This document shows positions 1-4,706 of a DNA stretch of 5,126 bases, in pieces; the stretch's first letter is position 1, and every line of letters begins with the position of its first letter. The DNA comes from Clostridia bacterium. Lineage in GTDB: Bacteria; Bacillota; Clostridia; Oscillospirales; CAG-272. The notes beneath the pieces are model-generated. The model saw only the letters and a program-made list of their open reading frames with translations, ran no database searches and had not been told where the DNA came from. Both the position numbers and the translations under genes were made by a program. The stretch lies in contig JAFYRH010000181.1 of NCBI GenBank assembly GCA_017559555.1, positions 1-5,126 on the forward strand, read 5' to 3'.

Positions 1-548
1 AACTTCCACTTCATACCTGTCGGGAAACCTGCACCACCGCGTCCGCGGAGGCCGGAGTCGAGAATGGTAGCGATAACATCATCGGGAGTCATTTCGGTCA
101 AAACCTTACCGAGAGCTGCATAACCATCCATAGCAATGTATTCTTCAATGTTCTCAGGGTTGATAACACCGCAGTTACGGAGTGCCAAACGGTATTGAGA
201 TTTGTAGAAGATAGTGTCATTCAAAGAAGAATGAGCTGCTTCTGCATTTTCGGTAGCGTCGCCGGTATCGTTGTAAACGAGTCTTTCAACAACGCGACCC
301 TTGAGCAGGTGCTCGCTGACGATTTCTGCAACGTCATCAACGGTTACGTTGCTGTAGAAAGTTCCGTCAGGATAAATAATAACAACAGGACCCAATGCAC
401 AAAGGCCAAAGCAACCGGTTTGAACAACCTTAACTTCTTCGCTAAGACCGCTCTTTTCGATTTCTTGGTTGAAAGCATCCTGAATTTTGGGGCTTCCGGA
501 AGAGGTACAACCTGTACCACCGCAAACCAATACATGTGCGCGAATCAT
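1..548 (-). CDS. nuoF: NuoF/HndC/HydB-like NADH-binding flavoprotein subunit (3' end cut by window edge)
   Basis: The first 182 codons of the 51-kDa-type subunit that binds FMN and NAD(P)H in soluble [FeFe]-hydrogenases. Residues 1 to about 85 form an extra N-terminal thioredoxin-fold [2Fe-2S] domain with all four ligands: C9 and C14 (CGGTGC) and C46 and C50 (CFGLC). This domain marks the hydrogenase/formate-dehydrogenase-type NuoF rather than the plain complex I subunit. A linker follows, then the start of the 51K domain with [19 protein letters not shown] and the glycine-rich nucleotide-binding loop [13 protein letters not shown] (166-178). The frame is open without interruption to the window edge; related proteins are roughly 600 residues, so most of the gene lies outside. 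The ATG at 548 has GGAGGT 9 bases upstream. With NuoE and the HndB-like protein it should pass electrons between NAD(P)H and the hydrogenase subunit expected next downstream. Confidence 0.94.
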   Translation of the reverse strand, partial: MIRAHVLVCGGTGCTSSGSPKIQDAFNQEIEKSGLSEEVKVVQTGCFGLCALGPVVIIYPDGTFYSNVTVDDVAEIVSEHLLKGRVVERLVYNDTGDATENAEAAHSSLNDTIFYKSQYRLALRNCGVINPENIEEYIAMDGYAALGKVLTEMTPDDVIATILDSGLRGRGGAGFPTGMKWK

Positions 549-557
549 AAAATTGAT

Positions 558-563
558 ACCTCC
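558..563 (-). promoter_or_regulatory. Ribosome binding site of nuoF
   Basis: GGAGGT on the minus strand, 9 bases before the ATG at 548 and directly after the stop of the HndB-like gene. It fixes the nuoF start; no other in-frame start nearby has such a site. Confidence 0.8.
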
Positions 564-565
564 AA

Positions 566-940
566 TTATGCGTTCTGAGCGGCTGTGATCGTGTATTCGG
601 TTACGACCTTTCCGCCCTTGATGTGCTCTTTGAGTACTTTTTCAGCCTTTTCAACGGTCATTTTAACGTAAGTAACCTTTTCTTCGCCGGCCTTATAGAC
701 CTCAACAACAGGCTCATACTGACAAATGCCGATGCAACCGGTTTGAGAAACGACAACGTCGCTCGCAAGACCTTCTTTGTTTACGCCATCAACAAAAGCG
801 TTGAGTACGGGACGAGCGCCTGCCGCGATACCGCAAGTAGCCATACCCACAACAATGCGAGTAGTACTGGTACCTTCACGCAGAACGATCTTATCCTTCA
901 TCTTCTCTCTGATAGCTGCAAGCTCTGCCAAAGATTTCAT
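566..940 (-). CDS. HndB-like (2Fe-2S) ferredoxin-domain protein, thioredoxin fold
   Basis: A 124-residue soluble protein with a thioredoxin-like [2Fe-2S] ferredoxin domain from about residue 28 to 115, corresponding to HndB of NADP-reducing hydrogenases such as that of Desulfovibrio fructosovorans. The N-terminal helix ([18 protein letters not shown]) is typical. The first cluster motif reads [11 protein letters not shown] with only C36; the second has C69 and C73 ([11 protein letters not shown]). The partner of C36 found as C-x4-C in NuoE and in the NuoF N-domain is a valine here. An in-frame ATG at 988 would add 16 residues and overlap the upstream gene, but the start at 940 has GGAAGG 9 bases before it and gives the family N-terminus. 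It lies 25 bases after the HATPase gene and 17 bases before nuoF. It probably relays electrons or stabilises the NuoF-hydrogenase complex. Confidence 0.9.
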   Translation of the reverse strand: MKSLAELAAIREKMKDKIVLREGTSTTRIVVGMATCGIAAGARPVLNAFVDGVNKEGLASDVVVSQTGCIGICQYEPVVEVYKAGEEKVTYVKMTVEKAEKVLKEHIKGGKVVTEYTITAAQNA

Positions 941-949
941 AGTTTTGAT

Positions 950-955
950 CCTTCC
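950..955 (-). promoter_or_regulatory. Ribosome binding site deciding the HndB-like start
   Basis: GGAAGG on the minus strand, 9 bases before the ATG at 940. It supports the 124-residue form over the in-frame ATG at 988, which lies inside the upstream coding region. Confidence 0.7.
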
Positions 956-965
956 TTTTTTGTGT

Positions 966-1517
966 TTATATATTTTTATATTGCTCACTTAAATTATCGG
1001 CGATCCACAAAAGAATTTCGGGCTCGCTCAATGGAATTTCGGGTCCTAACACCTCTCGCACTTCCCTTGTGTCAAGCGACACCTCAAAAGTGTTTGATGT
1101 GTGTAAGAACTCAAAATCGATATCGGGACTTCCCTGAATCAAGGTTGTCACCGTGGAAATGATATCTCCCATGGGAGTAAAATCGATATGCTTTTTGTAA
1201 AAGATTGCCGAAACGTGTGTTCCGTGCTCTTCGGGATATTCCGACTCGTGCTTTGAGGTAATCGACACCTCGCCGCCTGTTTGTTCTGCGGCAAGCTTTA
1301 AGAGCGGAATTCCAAGACCAACCTTTCGGGTGGTTCTTGTGGTACAGAACGGATCAATCACACCGCGAAGAAATTCTGCGGTCATACCGCAACCGTTATC
1401 GATGATTTCCATCTTCAACAGTTCTTCATCTTCAGTAATATAAATACAAATCAGCGTTGCCTTTGCCTTAACGGAGTTCATAGCGATGTCAAGAACGTTT
1501 AGTGAAAGTTCCTTCAT
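966..1517 (-). CDS. Stand-alone GHKL/HATPase ATP-binding protein with unassigned C-terminal region
   Basis: A 183-residue protein whose first ~108 residues form a histidine-kinase-type ATP-binding domain: N-box-like LDIAMNSVKAKA (9-20, with N14), G1 box DNGCG (40-44), a short lid with PFCTTRTTRKVGLGIPLL (56-72) and the GTHVSA element (99-104). No dimerisation/phosphoacceptor (DHp) domain, sensor region or membrane segment precedes it, so it is not a complete histidine kinase. The last ~75 residues (about 109-183) are rich in Asp and Glu, and I do not recognise a domain in them. The ATG at 1517 overlaps the PHP stop as ATGA and has AGGAGG 6 bases upstream. It differs in length and motif style from the RsbW-like protein at 3901-4326, so it is not a simple tandem duplicate. 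Similar orphan ATP-binding proteins occur in clostridial hydrogenase operons. Its partner and any kinase activity are unknown. Confidence 0.88.
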   Translation of the reverse strand: MKELSLNVLDIAMNSVKAKATLICIYITEDEELLKMEIIDNGCGMTAEFLRGVIDPFCTTRTTRKVGLGIPLLKLAAEQTGGEVSITSKHESEYPEEHGTHVSAIFYKKHIDFTPMGDIISTVTTLIQGSPDIDFEFLHTSNTFEVSLDTREVREVLGPEIPLSEPEILLWIADNLSEQYKNI

Positions 1518-2254
1518 CTCTTCCCTCCTCTCAAAATACGGAACAGTTCTCTTCTGATAAATTCAGAGCTGTACGGCTCATCCTCAATCTCAAAGTAATG
1601 TTCCTTATCGCGAATATCCCACAAATAATGCGCATCCGATCCGCTTGTCAAAAGCATTTTTTGCATTGGTGGATGAAGTTCACGCAACGACTCTGCTTTT
1701 TGCATATCGTGAAGCTCGCAAATGGCAAATCGCGGCTCCGGTGGAAAAACACCGAGTGTTGCAATAATGCCGTTTGATTCTCTATCAACATGCGCGGGAT
1801 AGCAAATACCGTCGAATGCCTCCACAAGTGGCGGAACATCTTCCAGTGCCAAATCAAGTGCATTGGGCAAAAGGTCCGCTTCCTCGCCAATCACCTCGTC
1901 ATTTTCGTTCATCAAAAGCTGATCTCCAAAAATATCGGTGCGGTTTCGAATACGAATGCGATGCTTGTCCACTTCGTCGTTGAACGCAAGTGCTTTGTTG
2001 ATATCCTCAAATAAGCATACCAAATGAATGTCCTCTGCCGTCGTCAGCTCCATTCCCGCAATCGGAATGATGCCGTTCTTTTTTGCAGCCGCAAAAAATG
2101 CAGGACAGTTCCGTGAGGAATTATGATCGGTCAGAGCAACAATATTCAAGCCTGCCAAAGCCGCCATACCCGCAATGTTGTTTGGTGTCATATCATTGTC
2201 GGCACACGGAGAGAGACAGGAGTGAATATGAAAATCGTAGTAATATCGGTTCAC
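1514..2254 (-). CDS. PHP-domain metal-dependent phosphoesterase
   Basis: A 246-residue PHP-family protein related to the N-terminal phosphoesterase domain of DNA polymerase III alpha and to histidinol-phosphatase-type and nucleotide-hydrolysing PHP enzymes. The metal-binding residues are all present: H9 and H11 (DFHIHS), D43-H44 (LTDHNS), E69 (GMELTT), H77 (DIH), H155 (YPAHVD) and D207 and H209 (GSDAH). An intact trinuclear-metal hydrolase is therefore expected; the substrate is unknown. There is no ATG start. Two GTG codons compete, at 2263 and 2254. The second is chosen because it overlaps the upstream TGA as GTGA and gives the usual short lead before YYYDFHIHS; the first would add three residues. 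Neither has a Shine-Dalgarno sequence, so reinitiation after the DRTGG gene is likely. Its TGA overlaps the next gene's ATG. Family call is firm, start moderate, role in the operon unknown. Confidence 0.9.
   Translation of the reverse strand: MNRYYYDFHIHSCLSPCADNDMTPNNIAGMAALAGLNIVALTDHNSSRNCPAFFAAAKKNGIIPIAGMELTTAEDIHLVCLFEDINKALAFNDEVDKHRIRIRNRTDIFGDQLLMNENDEVIGEEADLLPNALDLALEDVPPLVEAFDGICYPAHVDRESNGIIATLGVFPPEPRFAICELHDMQKAESLRELHPPMQKMLLTSGSDAHYLWDIRDKEHYFEIEDEPYSSEFIRRELFRILRGGKR
1524..1529 (-). promoter_or_regulatory. Ribosome binding site of the stand-alone HATPase
   Basis: AGGAGG on the minus strand, 6 bases before the ATG at 1517 and inside the last codons of the PHP gene, where it encodes part of the LRGGKR tail. 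A strong site at a coupled junction suggests this HATPase can be translated well on its own. Confidence 0.75.
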
Positions 2255-2580
2255 AGCAAGCACTGCGCCAATGCGGCGGCAAGTTCATATGCAGTTTTAT
2301 CCGATGTATAGATGTTGATTCCTTTTTGCAGAGCAGTTATGCAGACGTTTTCATCCGGCACAACCCCTTCTGCCAAAATAATGCAGGCAACATCAGCCAA
2401 GGATGCGACCGCTACGATATTGATATTGGACATAATGGTGATCCAAGCATCGCCCGATTCGGCGCGCCCCATCACCCAGCTAAGCAAATCTCCAATGTAA
2501 ACACCGGTTATCTCGCGGGAGCTGTCCGCGACGGAAAGAGGCTTTAAGGAAAATTTTTCTGCAACATCACAAACTTTCAT
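2251..2580 (-). CDS. DRTGG-domain protein, copy 2
   Basis: A 109-residue protein made almost wholly of a DRTGG domain. The pattern is clear from residue 23: EITGVYIGDLLSWVMGRA, then strands WITIMSNINIVAVAS and VACIILAEG, and a C-terminal helix ending in AYELAAALAQCLL. It aligns along its length with the DRTGG protein at 4323-4676 (EITGVYIGDLLSWV against EVSSACGSDMMSDVLAYV), but identity is low, so this is an old duplication or a separate subfamily. Its ATG directly follows the TAA stop of the hydrogenase-like gene with no gap, and its ribosome binding site lies inside that gene. Its own TGA overlaps the likely GTG start of the PHP gene. No molecular activity is known for the family. Linkage to the hydrogenase-like protein suggests a regulatory or partner role, which is inference. 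Confidence 0.88.
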   Translation of the reverse strand: MKVCDVAEKFSLKPLSVADSSREITGVYIGDLLSWVMGRAESGDAWITIMSNINIVAVASLADVACIILAEGVVPDENVCITALQKGINIYTSDKTAYELAAALAQCLL

Positions 2581-3864
2581 TTATTTTTCCTCCTCCTTTT
2601 TGCTTTGCTCGTCCAAGCGTTTGCTTTTTTCTACCGGGCAAGCATCTCTGTTGACGTTGCCTCTAACAACATCCTCGGCAAATGCACGGCATGTGGGAGC
2701 ACCGCATGCACCGCAATCAATACCGGGGAGAACATTGCGAATCTTTTGAATATCCGACATCATACGCAGAGATTCGGCAAAGTTTTCGCTCAGTCTTTGT
2801 ATTGGACGGTAGGTAGGCATATTTTCAAAAAAGTAATGTTCGGGAATGTATTCTCTCTCATCTTCGCTCAAATAATTTTGAGAAACCGGAAGATAGCGAC
2901 GCAAGGTTTGTAATCTTGCTTTTGCCACAAAAGGATTCTCCAAAGCCATAACGCCGCCGACGCAACCGCCGGGACAAGCGTTGAGTTCGATAAACTCAAG
3001 TGTTGAGATGTTGCCGTTCTCCAACTGATCAAGCACGCGATTGACATTTTCAATGCCGTCAGCGGCAAGATATTTATCGTTGAAGATAGCCGAGCACTCA
3101 CCGCCCGAGGTTGCCCATCCAATACCAATCATACCGGAGTGAGAAATGGGTTCGGGCGTACGCCCACGGCGCATTACGTTGATGAGATTGAAATAAATAT
3201 CACTGATGGAAAGAACCTCGTTAACTTCACTCTTGTATTCTCCAAAGCCGTTTTTAACGTAAGAAACCTTTGCAGGACACGGCGAAATGAAGCAAACGCA
3301 AATATCTTCATCGGTTAGTTCGGGGTGTTCACGTTTTGCCTTATCTCGCGCCATTCGCGCGGCAATCTCCATAGGTGGGAGCATTTGCATAATGTGCTCC
3401 TTGAGCATTGGATAACGCAACGAAATGAGACGCAATACAACCGGGCACGCAGAGCTGATAACGGGCTTGATGACACTTTCGTTTTTTAGATAAAGGCGCG
3501 TGTAAGCAGAAACAAGCTCTGCCGCTTGCGAAACCTCTACTACATCATCAAATCCGATATCAAGTAGCCCCTGCAAAACGTAGTCAACATCGTCAAGCTC
3601 TTCAAACTGACCGTAAAGTGTAGGAGCAGGAAGCGCGATCTTCCACTTATACTTCATCACAGCATCAAGCTTGCTGTAAGTTGCCTTTTTTGCATTGTTG
3701 GGACAGTAACGAATACAAACACCGCAATCAATGCACCTATCGGGATTGATCACAGCATGTCCGTCCTTTATGCGTATTGCCTCAGTTGGGCAACGTTTGA
3801 GACACATTGTACACCCCGTGCATCTCGAAACGTCTAAGGAAACAGAATGCTCATACGTATTCAT
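2581..3864 (-). CDS. [FeFe]-hydrogenase-like iron-sulfur protein, putative sensory (HydS-type)
   Basis: A 427-residue cytosolic protein with three parts. Residues 15-25 and 44-54 form two ferredoxin [4Fe-4S] motifs (C15, C18, C21, C25 and C44, C47, C50, C54). About 70-330 is the hydrogenase large-subunit domain. About 376-415 is a C-terminal [4Fe-4S] domain like that of RnfB (C384, C387, C392, C409; CxxCx4Cx16C). All four H-cluster cysteines remain: C140, C196, C297 and C301. The surroundings differ from catalytic enzymes: L1 is SSACP (A139 where the proton-relay cysteine of TSCCP sits), L2 is SPCPAKVSY (S194 for Met, Y202 for Glu, K199 kept), and L3 is ELNACPGGCVGGVMA (N295 for Met, GGGQP lost). 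Loss of the relay cysteine is known from putative sensory hydrogenases such as Thermotoga maritima HydS. No PAS domain is present. The ATG at 3864 is preferred over an in-frame TTG at 3888 because AAGGAG lies between them and family N-termini begin near this point. A role in H2 or redox sensing is inferred. Confidence 0.88.
   Translation of the reverse strand: MNTYEHSVSLDVSRCTGCTMCLKRCPTEAIRIKDGHAVINPDRCIDCGVCIRYCPNNAKKATYSKLDAVMKYKWKIALPAPTLYGQFEELDDVDYVLQGLLDIGFDDVVEVSQAAELVSAYTRLYLKNESVIKPVISSACPVVLRLISLRYPMLKEHIMQMLPPMEIAARMARDKAKREHPELTDEDICVCFISPCPAKVSYVKNGFGEYKSEVNEVLSISDIYFNLINVMRRGRTPEPISHSGMIGIGWATSGGECSAIFNDKYLAADGIENVNRVLDQLENGNISTLEFIELNACPGGCVGGVMALENPFVAKARLQTLRRYLPVSQNYLSEDEREYIPEHYFFENMPTYRPIQRLSENFAESLRMMSDIQKIRNVLPGIDCGACGAPTCRAFAEDVVRGNVNRDACPVEKSKRLDEQSKKEEEK
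2589..2597 (-). promoter_or_regulatory. Extended ribosome binding site inside the hydrogenase-like gene
   Basis: AGGAGGAGG on the minus strand, 8 bases before the ATG at 2580. It lies within the codons for the lysine/glutamate tail (KKEEEK) of the hydrogenase-like protein and drives the second DRTGG gene, whose ATG follows the stop codon with no spacer. Confidence 0.8.
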
Positions 3865-3876
3865 TGGTGACTGTAA

Positions 3877-3882
3877 CTCCTT
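3877..3882 (-). promoter_or_regulatory. Ribosome binding site deciding the hydrogenase-like start
   Basis: AAGGAG on the minus strand, 12 bases before the ATG at 3864. The spacing is long, but the site lies downstream of the alternative TTG at 3888, which has no binding site of its own, so the ATG is favoured. Confidence 0.6.
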
Positions 3883-3900
3883 TTTCAAAATTTAGGAAAA

Positions 3901-4326
3901 TTACGAAAGGTTGACTGTCATCAAAATTTTAGTTCCCTTACCGAGAGCTGAATCAATTGTTATAGAGTCGGAATAACGTTTCATATTGGGAAGTCCCATT
4001 CCGGCACCGAATCCGAGAGAACGGATATTATCGGGAGCGGTGGAAAATCCCTCTTGCATAGCAAGATCAATATTGGCAATGCCGGGGCCGTTGTCGCAAA
4101 GGTGGATCTCTATGCGATCTTCAAAAATCAGCACGTCAGCCTCACCGCCTCCGGCGTGAATGACCATATTGATTTCACCCTCATACATAGCGATAGAAAC
4201 CTTGCGAATAATTTCGGGTGCAATGCCAAGTGTACGCAAGTTCTTTTTTACTTGCACAGAAGCTTGACCTGCCGATGTGAAATCGTCGCCATCTACCGTA
4301 AAATGAAAACGAACAGCCTCACTCAT
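3901..4326 (-). CDS. RsbW/RsbT-type HATPase (anti-sigma regulatory factor / serine kinase-like)
   Basis: A 141-residue single-domain GHKL ATP-binding protein of the RsbW/RsbT/SpoIIAB kind, whose members phosphorylate STAS anti-anti-sigma proteins or bind regulatory partners. The ATP-site motifs are intact: an N-box with E49, N53 and H57-A58, a G1 box DNGPG (78-82), a glycine-rich lid GFGAGMG (105-111) and the GKGT element near 129-132. The frame is open to an ATG at 4374, but the start is placed at 4326. There AAGGAG lies 7 bases upstream, and the ATG overlaps the preceding TGA as ATGA; the longer form would add an arginine-rich 16-residue extension with no binding site. No sigma factor or STAS partner is visible in the window. 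The target is therefore unknown; the adjacent DRTGG and hydrogenase-like proteins are candidates by position only. Confidence 0.88.
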   Translation of the reverse strand: MSEAVRFHFTVDGDDFTSAGQASVQVKKNLRTLGIAPEIIRKVSIAMYEGEINMVIHAGGGEADVLIFEDRIEIHLCDNGPGIANIDLAMQEGFSTAPDNIRSLGFGAGMGLPNMKRYSDSITIDSALGKGTKILMTVNLS

Positions 4327-4676
4327 ACGGTTACTCCTTTTGCACCGAGCCCTGCAGCGTACAGCTTTCCGCAAGCTTCGTACATTCTCTTACTCGTTTT
4401 CAAAAGTACCATACCGTGTTCTTCTGCCAAGGTAATCATTTCCTCAGTGGGAGCCTTAGAGCGCACAAATACGATGCAAACCATATCCATCATTTCGGCA
4501 GTTCTAACCACTTGCGGATTCACTAAACCGGTAAGCAGAACGGCTTGATCTTTTACGTAAGCAAGAACGTCGCTCATCATATCACTTCCGCAAGCGGAGG
4601 ATACTTCTTTATCGAGTTCGTTGCCACCGCAAATGACCTCAGCCTCCAAGAGCTCTTGAATTTGAGAAATTTTCAT
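4323..4676 (-). CDS. DRTGG-domain protein, copy 1
   Basis: A 117-residue protein that is essentially one DRTGG domain, a small alpha/beta fold also found attached to CBS domains and in the middle of some phosphotransacetylase-like proteins. Its biochemical role is not known. The recognisable stretch runs from about residue 24 (EVSSACGSDMMSDVLAYV) through the hydrophobic strands AVLLTG and MVCIVFV to the C-terminal helix around KRMYEACGKLYAAGL. No signal peptide or membrane segment is seen, so it should be cytosolic. The ATG at 4676 has only weak purine-rich sequence upstream (GAAAGG and CCGGA). Its TGA stop overlaps the ATG of the next gene in an ATGA, so the two are translationally coupled. 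It is a distant paralogue of the DRTGG gene at 2251-2580. The family call is by residue pattern and no molecular function is claimed. Confidence 0.85.
   Translation of the reverse strand: MKISQIQELLEAEVICGGNELDKEVSSACGSDMMSDVLAYVKDQAVLLTGLVNPQVVRTAEMMDMVCIVFVRSKAPTEEMITLAEEHGMVLLKTSKRMYEACGKLYAAGLGAKGVTV
4334..4339 (-). promoter_or_regulatory. Ribosome binding site deciding the RsbW-like start
   Basis: AAGGAG on the minus strand, 7 bases before the ATG at 4326 and inside the 3' end of the first DRTGG gene. It supports the 141-residue protein rather than the 157-residue reading from 4374. Confidence 0.8.
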
Positions 4677-4706
4677 AAGCGTTTTTCCGGCCTTTCAAAT
4701 GTAAAA

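Noticed and set aside
623..1162. Plus-strand open frame of 179 codons
   Set aside because: It runs antisense to the HndB-like and HATPase genes, has no family resemblance or binding site, and the minus-strand proteins have clear motifs.
2083..2547. Plus-strand open frame of 154 codons
   Set aside because: Antisense shadow of the PHP and second DRTGG genes; the translation has no recognisable domain.
3865..3888. TTG start giving a 435-residue hydrogenase-like protein
   Set aside because: No binding site precedes the TTG, whereas AAGGAG lies between it and the ATG at 3864, and the shorter N-terminus fits the family.
3865..3900. Short AT-rich gap considered as an internal promoter or terminator
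   Set aside because: Only 36 bases, no inverted repeat and no convincing -35/-10 pair; it holds the ribosome binding site of the hydrogenase-like gene.
4054..4548. Plus-strand open frame of 164 codons
   Set aside because: Antisense to the RsbW-like and first DRTGG genes, both of which are well supported; composition looks like reversed coding sequence.
4677..4706. Gap after nuoE with a GGCCGG stretch considered as a terminator stem
   Set aside because: The palindrome is too short to make a stable hairpin with a loop and has no following U-run; the next gene lies immediately downstream.
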